A stretch of 64,000 nucleotides of DNA from Nocardioides piscis (GTDB lineage Bacteria > Actinomycetota > Actinomycetes > Propionibacteriales > Nocardioidaceae). The stretch's first letter is position 1; every line of letters starts with the position of its first letter. The DNA lies in the NCBI RefSeq assembly GCF_011300215.1, contig NZ_CP049866.1, positions 1,736,001 to 1,800,000 of the forward strand, written 5' to 3'. The position numbers and the translations under genes were made by a program. Below, in pieces: positions 16,627 through 26,563 of this stretch. The notes under the pieces are model-generated. The model was given only the letters and a program-made list of their open reading frames with translations. It had not been told where the DNA came from and did not search any database.

Positions 16627-18516
16627 TCAGCGTTTGGCGCTGGGCAGGTCGCTGAGCCGCTCGAGGGCCCGCTCGGCAGTGGTGACGAAGTCGTCGCGCC
16701 GCATGGTCATGCGGTCGGACGGGGTGAAGCCGAGCTGGGAGACGGCGTTGCCGTCGCGCATGATCGCCATCCAGAACTGGATGGTCACCCGGTCGGAGAT
16801 CTCGAACCCGAGGTCCCAGACCGTCAGGTCGGTGTGCTTGGAGGAGCGGGTGACCAAGGTGTCGACGGTGGTGCCGAAGGACGCCTCGCCACACTTGCGG
16901 ATGCGCTCACGAACGCCTCCGACGAAGGCCTTGGCGCGCTGGGTGGGCAGCGAGGCGACTGTGTGGGTCAGGCCGAACGTGTCGAGCTTGCTCTGCGGGA
17001 ACACGAAGGTCCGGGTCAGGCTGTGCTTCATGCCCTTCTCGCGGAACTGGATGTTGTCGCAGCGGGTGGACGCGTAGTTCTTGCGGGCACGCTCCGGGTC
17101 GGTGCCCACCCAGGGGCCGACGGCTCCGCTGACCGGAGGCAGGTCGACGGCCTGGAGGAGGCCGGCGGGGCGGCCGAGGGAGAAGGGATCCCTGGCCCTG
17201 ACCTTCGGCGGGCCCGCGCACACACCCGAACCAGTCTCGCCGCACGCTGCGTTCACGGCAGCTGCGAGAGCGGTGGCTGCCGTGCGGGAGTCGACGGGCC
17301 TGCGCGTCGAGCGGACCATCGTCGTCACCGTCAGCCGGCCACTGCGGGCCACTCCGACGGTGACCTCCGCCGGCTTCTTGTTCCAGGTCCGCAACCTCAT
17401 CACCGTCGCCTCGTCGCCGACCCGCGACACGGTGTCGGTGGAGATGAGCTGGGCTCGCGCGTCGATACAGCCGGCGAACCACGACCGGGCGGTGAGGTAG
17501 GTCGATCGTGCCTGTCCCGCGTCCGTGGAGAGCTCGAGGATCTCGACGGCGGTGGCCTGTTGCTCGGTGCTGGTGCTCCGCTTGGTGCTCGTCCGGCCCT
17601 TGCGCTTGACCTTGCGGGTCCTGCTCACCTCGGCGGTGCCGGAGAAGGTCCGCACGAGCGCGTCGACGCCTGCGGGATCGGCGAACCTCGCCTGCTGGCA
17701 CGGCATCACCAGTCCGCTCCCGGCCAGGTTGTCGCTGGTCTCGGCGGCCGCCCAGTCCAGGCCGCGCGCATATCGCTCGACCTGTGCGGGGGCCAGGAGT
17801 GCTGACTCGTCGAGCTCGGCGGGCTGGGTCGGGGCGGGCTGGCGCACGGCGACCGTGGGGAGTGCGCTCTCCTCGTCCAGCGACGTCGGCTCGGCGCCGC
17901 CGGAGGCGACGATGCTGCCGGAGACGACGAGGGCCGCTGTGGCCGCCACAGATCCGATCAGGGTGTGTGTCCGGCGACGCGCCGTGCCTGCGCGGCGCAC
18001 GATCGTGCTGCGAGGCCAACGGATGTCGTCGAGCGGTCCGGCCAGCTCCTCGAGTGCGCCGCGAACTCCGCTGAGCGGCACGCCACGCGCGCTGGTGAAC
18101 TTCGCCACCGCGCTGCGCAGCTCCTTCTCCGCCTCCGCCTGCGGCTGCCCGATCTCTCGGGCGATCTCCACGATCGTCGCGGGTGTCAGCGCGACGAGGA
18201 CCAGGGCCTTGCGCTCGACACCGGTCAGCTCGGACAGCGAGTCCAAGGTGGCCACGACTGCCGGGTCGAGGCCCTTCTCGCGGTGCCACGGTCGCGCGGC
18301 GTGCCGGCGCTGGGCCCGGGCATAGGCGAGGGTCCGGACGTGGGTCTCGGGGTCGTCGAGACGCGACACCTTGCGCCAGTGGTGCCAGGCCACCGAGAAC
18401 GCGTCCCGGACGGCGGTTCGCGCAGCGGGCAGGTCGCCGGTCAGGGCATAGGCCTCCAGCATGAGGCCGTCGCGCGTCTGCGCGTAGAAGGAGTCGAACG
18501 TTTCGGGGCTGCCCAT
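16627..18516 (-). CDS. Sigma-factor-like cytoplasmic domain fused to a membrane helix and extracytoplasmic domain
   Basis: A 629-residue protein. Residues 1-140 read like a small ECF/SigE-type sigma factor: DSFYAQTRDGLMLEAYALTGD and VRDAFSVAWHHWRKV (region 2-like), then DSLSELTGVERKALVLVAL and IVEIAREIGQPQAEAEKEL (region 4-like). A single helix at about 185-205 (LIGSVAATAALVVSGSIVA) leads to about 420 residues outside the membrane with several paired cysteines (e.g. PCQQ, AGCID, AACGE, RKCGE). That part may hold two related copies of a PknH-type sensor fold, but I am unsure. It could bind promoter DNA from the membrane or be a degenerate non-transcriptional protein. It is convergent with sucD and divergent from the perM-type gene. 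Confidence 0.75.
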   Translation of the reverse strand: MGSPETFDSFYAQTRDGLMLEAYALTGDLPAARTAVRDAFSVAWHHWRKVSRLDDPETHVRTLAYARAQRRHAARPWHREKGLDPAVVATLDSLSELTGVERKALVLVALTPATIVEIAREIGQPQAEAEKELRSAVAKFTSARGVPLSGVRGALEELAGPLDDIRWPRSTIVRRAGTARRRTHTLIGSVAATAALVVSGSIVASGGAEPTSLDEESALPTVAVRQPAPTQPAELDESALLAPAQVERYARGLDWAAAETSDNLAGSGLVMPCQQARFADPAGVDALVRTFSGTAEVSRTRKVKRKGRTSTKRSTSTEQQATAVEILELSTDAGQARSTYLTARSWFAGCIDARAQLISTDTVSRVGDEATVMRLRTWNKKPAEVTVGVARSGRLTVTTMVRSTRRPVDSRTAATALAAAVNAACGETGSGVCAGPPKVRARDPFSLGRPAGLLQAVDLPPVSGAVGPWVGTDPERARKNYASTRCDNIQFREKGMKHSLTRTFVFPQSKLDTFGLTHTVASLPTQRAKAFVGGVRERIRKCGEASFGTTVDTLVTRSSKHTDLTVWDLGFEISDRVTIQFWMAIMRDGNAVSQLGFTPSDRMTMRRDDFVTTAERALERLSDLPSAKR

Positions 18517-18629
18517 GACGCGTTCCACGGTACGTGAGCAGGGGTGGGCGCGCACACTCAGGCGGGCCTGGACACGGCTCGGCGTGGGAGCGTCATCTGC
18601 CTCGCGTCGCGCGCCATGATGGCGAAGTC

Positions 18630-19871
18630 ATGACCTCACTGCTCGTCGACCAACGATCCCGGGCCGCCGGTCCGCAGACCGCGCGACCTCTGGTCCTGAT
18701 CGCGACGCTGGGCGGGATGGTGGCCGCGCTGGGGCCGATGGTGGTGTTCGCGGCGGTCGGCGTCGTCGGCTGGTTCGGTGCCGATGCCGGGGCCCACGGA
18801 GCACCTCGCGACGGCATGCGGACCGGCGTGCTCGCGTGGCTGGTGGCGCACGGCTCGGGCTTCACGGTGGACGGTGTGGACGTCGATGTCCTCCCGTTGG
18901 GCCTGACGCTCCTCTGCGGGTGGGTGATGTGGCGCCTGGCGCACCGGGTGGGTGACCTCCTCTCGGGCCACGGTCCCGACGCCGACCGGATCATGGACGG
19001 CGAGCGCGACCTGACGGTGCCCACCGCCGCAGTGCTGTTCTTCACCGGCTATGCGGTCGTCGCGGTGGTCGCAGCCAGCGTGGCCGCGACGGTCCAATCC
19101 GCCCCGAGCGTGCCCCGGGTGGTCTTCACCAGCCTGGCGATGAGCGTGGTGCTGGCCCTGCCGGCGATCGCCATCGGTTCTGGCCGGGCCGCGATCTGGG
19201 CGGCCCTGGTGCCAGCCGTGGTGAGACAGGGTGCAGCCACCGGACTCGCGATCCTGACGGGCTTCCTGGCGGCGTCGGCCGTCGCCCTCCTGCTCGCGTT
19301 CGGTCTCGGTATCGGGCAGGCCGCGACCACGATGGACCAGCTGCACCTGACCTGGGGTGAGGGCGCTGCCTATGCCGTGGGCAACGCGGTGTTCGTCCCC
19401 AACGCCACCCTGTTCTCCGGGTCCTTCCTGCTCGGCCCCGGGTTCGCCGTCGGAGGCAACACACTGGTCTCGACCGAGGCCGTCGTCCTCGGCCCGCTCC
19501 CGCTGTTCGCGCTGCTGGCCGCACTACCCGCGGCCGGTGTTCCCGCGGGGTGGGTCTCGTCGCTGGTGCTGCTGCCGTCGGTGGTGGCTGCGGTGGCAAC
19601 GGCTCGGTGGCAGCGCAAGCACCCCGCCCTCGGCTGGGTGGAGGCTGCCCTTCGCGGGTGCGGCGGCGGAATCAGCGCGGGAGTGGCCTTCGGGTTGCTC
19701 GCCTCGCTGGCCGGCGGCGCCGCCGGCCCCGGACGGATGCGTCACGTCGGCCCGTTCGTCCCCGACGTGCTGGTCGCGGCCATCACCGCCTTCGGTCTGG
19801 GCGGTCTGGTGGGTGCACTGGTCATGACCTGGTGGCAGCGACGGCGATCCGCGGACGCCATCACCACCTAG
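18630..19871 (+). CDS. DUF6350 / PerM-like polytopic membrane protein
   Basis: A 413-residue protein with about ten hydrophobic segments. Position directly upstream of purN and the overall character match the DUF6350 family that contains mycobacterial PerM (Rv0955), an integral membrane protein linked to cell division and magnesium/acid stress. Visible landmarks are GDLLSGHGPDADRIM between early helices and TWGEGAAYAVGNAVFVPNATLF with ALLAALPAAGVP in the second half. I chose the ATG at 18630. It ends 11 nt before the purN start. The family assignment rests largely on synteny. Confidence 0.8.
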   Translation: MTSLLVDQRSRAAGPQTARPLVLIATLGGMVAALGPMVVFAAVGVVGWFGADAGAHGAPRDGMRTGVLAWLVAHGSGFTVDGVDVDVLPLGLTLLCGWVMWRLAHRVGDLLSGHGPDADRIMDGERDLTVPTAAVLFFTGYAVVAVVAASVAATVQSAPSVPRVVFTSLAMSVVLALPAIAIGSGRAAIWAALVPAVVRQGAATGLAILTGFLAASAVALLLAFGLGIGQAATTMDQLHLTWGEGAAYAVGNAVFVPNATLFSGSFLLGPGFAVGGNTLVSTEAVVLGPLPLFALLAALPAAGVPAGWVSSLVLLPSVVAAVATARWQRKHPALGWVEAALRGCGGGISAGVAFGLLASLAGGAAGPGRMRHVGPFVPDVLVAAITAFGLGGLVGALVMTWWQRRRSADAITT

Positions 19872-19874
19872 ACT
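19869..19874 (+). promoter_or_regulatory. Putative -10 box for purN
   Basis: TAGACT overlaps the stop codon of the upstream gene and ends 8 nt before the purN GTG. It fits TANNNT in leaderless position, so purN may have its own promoter. Confidence 0.35.
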
Positions 19875-19882
19875 TCCGCCGC

Positions 19883-20494
19883 GTGAGCACCCGCATCGTC
19901 GTCCTCGTCTCCGGCGCCGGCACCAACCTGCAGGCACTGATCGACGCCTGCGCGGATCCGGCGTACGGCGCCCGCATCGCCGCCGTCGGCGCCGACCGGG
20001 ACGGCATCGAGGGCCTGGCCCGGGCCGATCGGGCCGGCATCGCCACCTTCGTCGCACGGGTGGGGGACTTCTCCTCGCGTGAGCACTGGGACCGGGCCCT
20101 CGCCGACAAGGTCGCCGCCTTCGAGCCGGACCTCGTGGTGCTCGCCGGCTTCATGAAGCTCGTCTCCGAGGACTTCCTGGCCCGCCTCACCACCGTCAAC
20201 ACCCACCCTGCGCTGTGCCCGGCGTTCCCGGGCACCAACGGCCCGGCCGCCGCGCTCGCCTACGGCGTCAAGGTCACGGGGGCGACGCTCTTCGTGGTCG
20301 ACGGGGGAATCGACACCGGGCCGATCGTCGCCCAGGTGGCCGTGCCGGTCGAGGACGACGACGACGTGGAGTCCCTGCACGAGCGGATCAAGGTGGCCGA
20401 GCGACAGATGCTCGTCGATGCAGTCGGCCGGATCGCGCGCGACGGGCTGGTCGTCGAGGGCCGCAAGGTGCGCATCGGCACCCCAGCCCCTTAG
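19883..20494 (+). CDS. purN: Phosphoribosylglycinamide formyltransferase
   Basis: A 203-residue GAR transformylase, step 3 of de novo purine synthesis, using 10-formyl-THF. It begins MSTRIVVLVSGAGTNLQALIDA, has the catalytic region NTHPALCPAFPGTNGPAAALAYGVKVTG (the usual Asn-His pair appears as the N of VNTHPAL and the following His) and VDGGIDTGPIVAQ with the catalytic Asp. I chose the GTG at 19883; upstream in-frame sequence is inside the preceding gene in another frame. It lies upstream of the ZTP riboswitch and so outside its control. Confidence 0.95.
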   Translation: MSTRIVVLVSGAGTNLQALIDACADPAYGARIAAVGADRDGIEGLARADRAGIATFVARVGDFSSREHWDRALADKVAAFEPDLVVLAGFMKLVSEDFLARLTTVNTHPALCPAFPGTNGPAAALAYGVKVTGATLFVVDGGIDTGPIVAQVAVPVEDDDDVESLHERIKVAERQMLVDAVGRIARDGLVVEGRKVRIGTPAP

Positions 20495-20502
20495 TCTGAC
20501 CC

Positions 20503-20575
20503 CACACGACTGGCGCAGGTGGGCAACCACCAGGGAGTGACCGCGCAGAGCATCGACCGCCTGGGTGCTCGCCTC
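20503..20575 (+). ncRNA. ZTP (pfl) riboswitch upstream of purH
   Basis: The purN-purH gap carries the hallmarks of the ZTP/ZMP-sensing pfl aptamer: CGACTGGCG at the 5' side, the hairpin GGTGG-GCAA-CCACC at 20518-20531, the conserved AGGGAGTGACC just after it, and the signature CCGCCTGGG at 20557-20565. It ends about 20 nt before the purH GTG, next to AGGAGAG at 20583-20589, so control of translation initiation is plausible. pfl RNAs are known upstream of purH and folD and sense the purine/folate intermediate ZTP; here purH and folD are in the downstream operon. Confidence 0.87.
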
Positions 20576-20593
20576 GATCCATCAGGAGAGTCC

Positions 20594-22156
20594 GTGTCCG
20601 ATCAGATCCCCTTCCGTCGCGCCCTCGTCTCGGTCTTCGACAAGACCGGTCTCGAGGACCTCGTCCGTGGCCTCCACGAGGCGGGCGTCGAGCTCGTCTC
20701 CACCGGAGGCAGTGCCAAGCTGATCGAGAGCCTGGGGGTCCCGGTCGTCAAGGTGGAGAGCCTCACCGGCTTCCCCGAGTGCCTCGACGGGCGGGTCAAG
20801 ACGCTTCACCCGCGCGTGCACGCCGGCATCCTCGCCGATCGGCGCCTCGACTCCCACGTCCAGCAGCTCGCCGAGCTCGAGATCGAGCCCTTCGACCTCG
20901 TCGTCTCCAACCTCTATCCGTTCACCCAGACCGTCGCCTCCGGTGCCACGCCCGACGAGTGCGTGGAGCAGATCGACATCGGCGGTCCCTCGATGGTGCG
21001 GGCCGCGGCCAAGAACCACCCCAGTGTCGCCATCGTGACCTCGCCGGATCGCTATGCCGAGGTCCTGCGGGCCGCGAGCGACGGGGGCTTCACCCTCGCC
21101 GAGCGCACGAGCCTGGCGGCGGAGGCGTTCGTGCACACCGCGACCTATGACGTCGCCGTCGCCTCCTGGATGGGCAACGTGCTGACCGACACCAGCGATG
21201 GCAGCGGCTTCCCGGCCTGGATGGGCGCGACCTGGAACAAGCAGGCGAGCCTGCGCTACGGCGAGAACCCCCACCAGTCAGCAGCCCTCTATGTCAACGG
21301 ATTCGTCCCCGAGCCGGGTCTCGCGCAGGCCGACCAGCTGCACGGCAAGGAGATGTCCTACAACAACTACGTCGACGCCGACGCCGCCCGTCGGGCCGCC
21401 TTCGACTTCGACGAGCCCGCCGTCGCGATCATCAAGCACGCCAACCCGTGTGGCATCGCGGTGGGGACCGACGTCGCGTCGGCGCACCGCAAGGCCCACG
21501 CCTGCGACCCGGTCTCCGCCTTCGGCGGGGTGATCGCCACCAACGTGCCCGTCTCGGTGGAGATGGCCCGCCAGGTGGCCGAGATCTTCACCGAGGTGGT
21601 GGTGGCGCCGGCATACGACGACGGTGCCGTGGAGGTGCTCGCGGCGAAGAAGAACATCCGCCTGCTCGAGTGCGCCCCGCTGGCCCGGAGCGGGGCCGAG
21701 ATCCGACCCGTCTCGGGCGGGCTGCTGCTGCAGGCGCGCGACACGATCCAGGCTCCCGGCGACGACCCCGCCTCGTGGGAGCTCGCCACCGGTGAGGCCG
21801 CGTCCGAGGCGGTGCTGGCCGATCTCGTGTTCGCCTGGCGTGCTTCCCGGTCGGTGAAGTCCAACGCGATCCTGCTGGCGAAGGACGGCGCCTCGGTCGG
21901 CGTCGGCATGGGCCAGGTCAACCGGGTCGACTCGTGCCGCCTCGCGGTCGAGCGCGCGGGTGAGCGCGCTGCCGGATCGGTGGCCGCCTCGGACGCGTTC
22001 TTCCCGTTCGCCGACGGCGCCGAGGTGCTGATCGACGCCGGCATCAGCGCCATCGTGCAGCCCGGCGGGTCGGTGCGCGACAGCGAGGTGGTCCAGGCGT
22101 GCGCCCAGGCCGGCATCACCATGTACTTCACCGGCACGAGGCACTTCTTCCACTGA
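20594..22156 (+). CDS. purH: Bifunctional AICAR transformylase / IMP cyclohydrolase
   Basis: A 520-residue enzyme of the last two steps of purine synthesis; it consumes 10-formyl-THF and ZMP. The N-terminal cyclohydrolase domain has [36 protein letters not shown] and [15 protein letters not shown]. The C-terminal transformylase domain has [40 protein letters not shown] and ends in [10 protein letters not shown], typical of the family. The GTG at 20594 has AGGAGAG 4 nt upstream. It lies under the ZTP riboswitch and is followed by an MFS gene with 1-nt overlap. Confidence 0.97.
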   Translation: MSDQIPFRRALVSVFDKTGLEDLVRGLHEAGVELVSTGGSAKLIESLGVPVVKVESLTGFPECLDGRVKTLHPRVHAGILADRRLDSHVQQLAELEIEPFDLVVSNLYPFTQTVASGATPDECVEQIDIGGPSMVRAAAKNHPSVAIVTSPDRYAEVLRAASDGGFTLAERTSLAAEAFVHTATYDVAVASWMGNVLTDTSDGSGFPAWMGATWNKQASLRYGENPHQSAALYVNGFVPEPGLAQADQLHGKEMSYNNYVDADAARRAAFDFDEPAVAIIKHANPCGIAVGTDVASAHRKAHACDPVSAFGGVIATNVPVSVEMARQVAEIFTEVVVAPAYDDGAVEVLAAKKNIRLLECAPLARSGAEIRPVSGGLLLQARDTIQAPGDDPASWELATGEAASEAVLADLVFAWRASRSVKSNAILLAKDGASVGVGMGQVNRVDSCRLAVERAGERAAGSVAASDAFFPFADGAEVLIDAGISAIVQPGGSVRDSEVVQACAQAGITMYFTGTRHFFH

Positions 22157-23433
22157 TGCTGCGCTCCCTCAAGGGGGTCCTGCCACCCACGAAGCTCGAG
22201 CGCGACCTGGCGCTGCAGTCGGTGCTGTCGGCGTTCGCCACGGGCTCCTTCATCACCGGTACGGCGGTCTTCTTCACCCAGATCGTCGGGCTCACCGGCT
22301 CCCAGATCGGTCTGGGCCTGTCGGCAGCGGCGCTGGTGTCGCTCGCCCTGTCGATACCGCTCGGGCGGCTCAGCGACCGCGTCGGAGCCAAGCGGCTGTG
22401 GATCATCAGTGCGGCCCTCGAGTCGCTGCTCTACCTGGCCTGGCCCCTGGCGTCCGGCTTCGCCTCGTTCGTGGTCCTGCTGGCAGTCCTCGCGTCGGTG
22501 GAGACAGCGGGACGCTCGGCACGCAACGTCTATCGGATCGAGGTGTTCCCCCGTGAGACGCGGGTCGCTGCGATGGCCTACCAGCGCGCGGCCCGCAACG
22601 TCGGCTACACGCTCGGGGCGGGAGCGGCCGGCGTGGCGCTCGGCATCGGCACCCGAGAGGCGATCATCGCCATACCTCTCGTGACGGCGGCGCTGCTGGT
22701 CGTCAACGCGGTGATGGTGTCCTTCCTGCCCGTTCTCGAACGCCGGGTCGAGGTGACCACGGGGCCGGACCTCCACATCTCCCCGGGTGCCTTCAAGAAC
22801 CTCGGCTTCGTCGCCCTCGGGGTCTGCAACGGGGTCCTGGCCTCCAACCAGGTGCTGCTCAACGTGGTCGTGCCCCTGTGGCTGGTCGAGCGCACGGACG
22901 CTCCGCAGGCCCTGATCGCCTGGCTGTTCGGCACCAACACGGTGCTGGCGGTGCTGCTGCAGGTCCGCGCCTCGCGTGGGGCGGACTCGGTGGACGGCTC
23001 CCTGCGGGCGGTGCGGCGGTCCGGCCTTGCGTTCGTCCTCTCGTGCGCGATCCTCAGCGTCACCCACGAGACCGCCGGCTGGGTCTCGATCGTGCTGATC
23101 TGGGCCGGCCACATCACCATCACCGGCGCCGAGCTGTGGAACTCCGCTTCTGACTGGGGCTTCACCGCCCAGCTGTCCGACCCCCGCAGGCTCGGGGACT
23201 ACCAAGGCGTCTGGGGACTCGGCTATCACGTCGAGCCCATCGTCTTCCCGGCGCTCTACACCTACCTCGCGTTCACCTGGGGCACCCCCGGCTGGGCCGT
23301 CATCGCCGCCATCGGCGTGGCCGCAGCCATCGCCTCCCATCCTGCCGCGCGTGCAGCAGAGCGCTACCTTGCCCGTCATGGCGACATCGCGCCCGCGTCG
23401 CTCGCCCCCCGTCCAGTCCAGGAGCCCACATGA
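22156..23433 (+). CDS. MFS transporter in the purH-folD operon
   Basis: A 425-residue major facilitator protein with twelve hydrophobic segments. It begins [22 protein letters not shown] and has the loop 2-3 motif [16 protein letters not shown]. The start ATG overlaps the purH TGA by 1 nt (TGATG) and the stop overlaps the folD ATG by 4 nt, so it is translationally coupled on both sides. Position under a ZTP riboswitch suggests transport linked to folate or purine metabolism, but the substrate is unknown. An efflux role of another kind is equally possible. Confidence 0.88.
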   Translation: MLRSLKGVLPPTKLERDLALQSVLSAFATGSFITGTAVFFTQIVGLTGSQIGLGLSAAALVSLALSIPLGRLSDRVGAKRLWIISAALESLLYLAWPLASGFASFVVLLAVLASVETAGRSARNVYRIEVFPRETRVAAMAYQRAARNVGYTLGAGAAGVALGIGTREAIIAIPLVTAALLVVNAVMVSFLPVLERRVEVTTGPDLHISPGAFKNLGFVALGVCNGVLASNQVLLNVVVPLWLVERTDAPQALIAWLFGTNTVLAVLLQVRASRGADSVDGSLRAVRRSGLAFVLSCAILSVTHETAGWVSIVLIWAGHITITGAELWNSASDWGFTAQLSDPRRLGDYQGVWGLGYHVEPIVFPALYTYLAFTWGTPGWAVIAAIGVAAAIASHPAARAAERYLARHGDIAPASLAPRPVQEPT

Positions 23434-24278
23434 CCGCACAGACCCTCGACGGCGCCGCCACGCTGCGCACCATCAAGGCCGAGCTCGCCCAACGAGTCGC
23501 TGCGCTCAAGGCCCGCGGCGTCACCCCCGGCCTGGGCACCGTGCTGGTCGGCGACGACCCGGGATCCCACTGGTATGTCGGGGCCAAGCACAAGGACTGT
23601 GCTGAGCTGGGCATCGAGTCGATCCGCCGCGACCTTCCCGCGAGCGCCACCCAGGCCGAGGTGGAGGCCGTGATCGACGAGCTCAACGCCGACCCTGCCT
23701 GCACCGGCTTCATCGTCCAGCAGCCCACCGGGCTCGACGAGTTCGCGCTGCTGTCCCGGGTCGACCCGGCCAAGGACGTCGACGGGCTCCACCCGACCAA
23801 CCTCGGCAAGCTCGTGCTCGGCGAGCCGGGTCCGCTGCCGTGCACGCCGGTCGGCTCGATCGAGCTGCTGAGACGGCACGGCGTGCAGATCGCCGGCGCG
23901 GAGGTCGTCGTGGTGGGTCGCGGGCTCACCGTCGGGCGCCCGCTGGGCCTGCTGCTGACCCGGCGCTCGGAGAACGCCACGGTGACGCTGTGCCACACCG
24001 GCACCGTGGACCTCGCAGCACACGTGCGGCACGCCGACATCGTGGTCGCGGCCGCAGGCGTGCCGGGAATCATCACCGCCGACATGGTCAAGCCGGGCGC
24101 TGCCGTGCTCGACGTCGGCGTCTCGCGGGTGGACGGCAAGGTCACCGGCGACGTGGCGCCGGACGTGTGGGACGTCGCGGGCTGGGTCTCACCCAACCCC
24201 AAGGGTGTCGGTCCGATGACCCGCGCGATGTTGTTGAGCAATATCGTGGAGATCGCCGAGCAGACCCACCCCAGCTGA
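23430..24278 (+). CDS. folD: Methylenetetrahydrofolate dehydrogenase/cyclohydrolase
   Basis: A 282-residue bifunctional enzyme making 10-formyl-THF, the one-carbon donor used by PurN and PurH. It has the substrate loop [20 protein letters not shown] (catalytic Lys), [39 protein letters not shown], the nucleotide-binding [17 protein letters not shown], and [20 protein letters not shown] overlap with the MFS gene. Downstream of the ZTP riboswitch. Confidence 0.96.
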   Translation: MTAQTLDGAATLRTIKAELAQRVAALKARGVTPGLGTVLVGDDPGSHWYVGAKHKDCAELGIESIRRDLPASATQAEVEAVIDELNADPACTGFIVQQPTGLDEFALLSRVDPAKDVDGLHPTNLGKLVLGEPGPLPCTPVGSIELLRRHGVQIAGAEVVVVGRGLTVGRPLGLLLTRRSENATVTLCHTGTVDLAAHVRHADIVVAAAGVPGIITADMVKPGAAVLDVGVSRVDGKVTGDVAPDVWDVAGWVSPNPKGVGPMTRAMLLSNIVEIAEQTHPS

Positions 24279-24288
24279 GAAGGACCTC

Positions 24289-24741
24289 GTGACCGACCCC
24301 CTCGATCCACCGCTGGACGGACGCCCGCACGACGATCGCCCGCACGACCAGGACGCCACGACCTGGATCGCGCCGCCCGAGGACGTGCCGCCGATCTCGG
24401 CCGAGGACCTCGTCGACGGGCAGCACGGGGACGAATCCGGGGCCGACGGGGTGCTGGAGGAGCGGCGCTATCCGTCGACGATCGGCGGAGCCTTCTATCT
24501 CGCTGTGCTCGCCACGACGATCGCCGGGCTGGCCGTCGTCGCGTTCGTCGACTGGCGCATCGGGATCCGGGTGATGGGCGGGGCCCTGATCCTCGGCGCG
24601 GTCGTTCGCCTGGTGCTGCAGCCGCGGGACGCGGGCATGCTCGCCGTACGAGCCAAGACGCTCGACGCGACCCTGCTGGCCGGGCTCGGGGCGGCGCTGA
24701 TCTTCCTGGCCACCTCGATCCCGGACCAGCCGGGCTTCTAG
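24289..24741 (+). CDS. DUF3017 membrane protein
   Basis: A 150-residue protein with an acidic, Asp/His/Pro-rich N-terminal 65 residues and three hydrophobic segments, about 67-85 (GGAFYLAVLATTIAGLAVV), 89-110 and 129-146 (LDATLLAGLGAALIFLATS). The conserved middle RYPSTIGGAFY and RLVLQPRDAGMLAVR fit DUF3017, which is found next to folD in other actinobacteria (for example M. tuberculosis Rv3355c-Rv3356c). The start is the GTG at 24289, with AGAAGGA upstream. Function unknown. It is convergent with mdh, and the stops are separated by 1 nt. Confidence 0.8.
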   Translation: MTDPLDPPLDGRPHDDRPHDQDATTWIAPPEDVPPISAEDLVDGQHGDESGADGVLEERRYPSTIGGAFYLAVLATTIAGLAVVAFVDWRIGIRVMGGALILGAVVRLVLQPRDAGMLAVRAKTLDATLLAGLGAALIFLATSIPDQPGF

Positions 24742-24742
24742 C

Positions 24743-25729
24743 TCAGATCAGACCGAGCTCCTTGACGGCGTCGCGCTCCTCGGCCAGCTCGGCCGTCGAG
24801 GCGTCGATCTTGCCGCGCGAGAAGTCGTCGATCTCCAGGCCCTGGACGATCTCCCAGTCGCCGTCCTTGGTCGTGACGGGGAACGAGGAGATGAGACCCT
24901 CCGGCACGCCGTAGGACCCGTCCGACACGACCGCCATCGAGACCCAGTCGTCCTTGGCGGAGCCGAGCAGCCAGTCGCGCGCGGCGTCGACGGTGGCGGA
25001 GGCGGCAGAAGCCGCCGAGGACGAGCCGCGGGCCTCGATGATCGCCGCGCCGCGCTTGGCGACGGTGGGGATGAAGTCGTTCTCGAGCCACCCCTGGTCG
25101 TTGACCAGCTCGGCGGCGTTCTTGCCCTTGACCTCGGCGTGGAACAGGTCGGGATACTGCGTGGCCGAGTGGTTGCCCCAGATCGTCATCTTCTTGATGT
25201 CGGTCACGGCCGCCCCGGTCTTGGCCGCGAGCTGCGAGATCGCGCGGTTGTGGTCGAGACGCGTGAGCGCGGAGAAGCGCTCCTTGGGGATGTCGGGGGC
25301 GTTGGTCATCGCGATCAGGGCGTTGGTGTTGGCCGGGTTGCCGGTCACGCCGATGCGGACGTCGTCGGCCGCGACCGAGTTGAGGGCCTTGCCCTGGGCG
25401 GTGAAGATCGCGCCGTTGGCGGAGAGAAGGTCCCCACGCTCCATGCCGGGACCGCGCGGGCGGGCGCCGACCAGCAGGGCGAGGTTGACGCCGTCGAAGA
25501 TCTTGTCGGCCTCGTGGCCGATCTCGATGCCGGCGAGGTGCGGGAACGCACAGTCGTCGAGCTCCATCACCACGCCCTCGAGCGTCTTGAGGGCCGGCTC
25601 GATCTCCAGCAGTCGAAGCTCGATGGGGCGGTCGCCGAGCAGCGAACCGCTCGCGAGGCGGAACAGCAGGCTGTAGCCGATCTGGCCGGCCGCACCGGTG
25701 ACGGCGACCTTCAAGGGAGTGGTGGTCAC
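24743..25729 (-). CDS. mdh: Malate dehydrogenase
   Basis: A 328-residue NAD-dependent malate/oxaloacetate enzyme of the TCA cycle. The dinucleotide fold has [21 protein letters not shown] and the cofactor-selecting [18 protein letters not shown]. The substrate arginines are in [15 protein letters not shown] and [13 protein letters not shown], and the catalytic His in [21 protein letters not shown] is typical of the MDH subfamily. It has divergent spacing of about 100 bp to the lipoprotein gene and no visible operon partner. Confidence 0.96.
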   Translation of the reverse strand: MTTTPLKVAVTGAAGQIGYSLLFRLASGSLLGDRPIELRLLEIEPALKTLEGVVMELDDCAFPHLAGIEIGHEADKIFDGVNLALLVGARPRGPGMERGDLLSANGAIFTAQGKALNSVAADDVRIGVTGNPANTNALIAMTNAPDIPKERFSALTRLDHNRAISQLAAKTGAAVTDIKKMTIWGNHSATQYPDLFHAEVKGKNAAELVNDQGWLENDFIPTVAKRGAAIIEARGSSSAASAASATVDAARDWLLGSAKDDWVSMAVVSDGSYGVPEGLISSFPVTTKDGDWEIVQGLEIDDFSRGKIDASTAELAEERDAVKELGLI

Positions 25730-25831
25730 GAGGACTCCTGTAGGGCAAGTTGAGGTGTGGTTGATCTGCGAGCGACGCTAGCAGCGCCGCTCGCCGTCGA
25801 GCCCACGAGGGCTGGCTGGCATTCTCCTCCC

Positions 25832-26539
25832 ATGCCGAGCACCCGCCTCGTCCGACGACGAGCCGTCCAGATCGCGGTCACCGCCGTCGTCCTCGCGGTC
25901 AGCGGATGCAGCGCTGGCGAACCGCGTTCGATCGGTCCGGCAGGGGTGGACGGCCTCGACATCCCCACCCGTTCGCCCGATCCGGTGGACTTCGTCGACA
26001 CGATCGACAACCCGTGGCTGCCGCTCGTCCCGGGGAGCCGCTGGGTCTACGAGTCCAGTGACGGCGAGACCATCACCGTGTCCGTCCCCGGCGGGACCGA
26101 GCTCATCGCGGGAGTCGAGGCCACCCTGGTCGAGACCCTGGTCGAGCGTGGTCGCCGCAGCGAGTCGTCGAAGCGGTGGCTGGCCCAGGACCGGGCCGGC
26201 AACGTGTGGTCGTTCGGGGCCGAGTCCGACGCCGTGGACTGGACGGCGGGGGTCGCCGGCGCCCAGGCGGGCCTGGTGATGCCGGCACGACCGCGCCTCG
26301 GCGACGGGTTCCGCCGACAGCTCGTCCCGGGTGTCGCCGACGGGCGCTCAGAGGTGGTCGACCTGTCCGCGAGCGCTTCGGTGCCGTACGGCGAGTGGAG
26401 CGACCTGCTGGCGATCCGCGAGACCGACGGCCTGGATCCGGCGGTGAGGGCCGTGGCCTACTACGCGGTGGGCACCGGGCTGGTCCTCACCGAGACGGCG
26501 CAGACCCAGACCCAGCTGGTCTCGTTCACCCAGCCCTGA
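25832..26539 (+). CDS. Putative lipoprotein
   Basis: A 235-residue protein with a basic N-terminus, a hydrophobic segment and a lipobox LAVSGC (Cys26), so it should be lipid-anchored outside the membrane. The mature part has DTIDNPWLPLVPGSRWVYESSDGETITVSV, which resembles a family of actinobacterial exported proteins of unknown function, then a beta-rich body including SKRWLAQDRAGNVWSFGAE. I chose the ATG at 25832 because it gives a proper signal peptide. Function unknown. It is convergent with the aquaporin gene, 24 bp apart. Confidence 0.8.
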   Translation: MPSTRLVRRRAVQIAVTAVVLAVSGCSAGEPRSIGPAGVDGLDIPTRSPDPVDFVDTIDNPWLPLVPGSRWVYESSDGETITVSVPGGTELIAGVEATLVETLVERGRRSESSKRWLAQDRAGNVWSFGAESDAVDWTAGVAGAQAGLVMPARPRLGDGFRRQLVPGVADGRSEVVDLSASASVPYGEWSDLLAIRETDGLDPAVRAVAYYAVGTGLVLTETAQTQTQLVSFTQP

Positions 26540-26563
26540 CGGGCAGTCGGACGGCGCCGAAGG

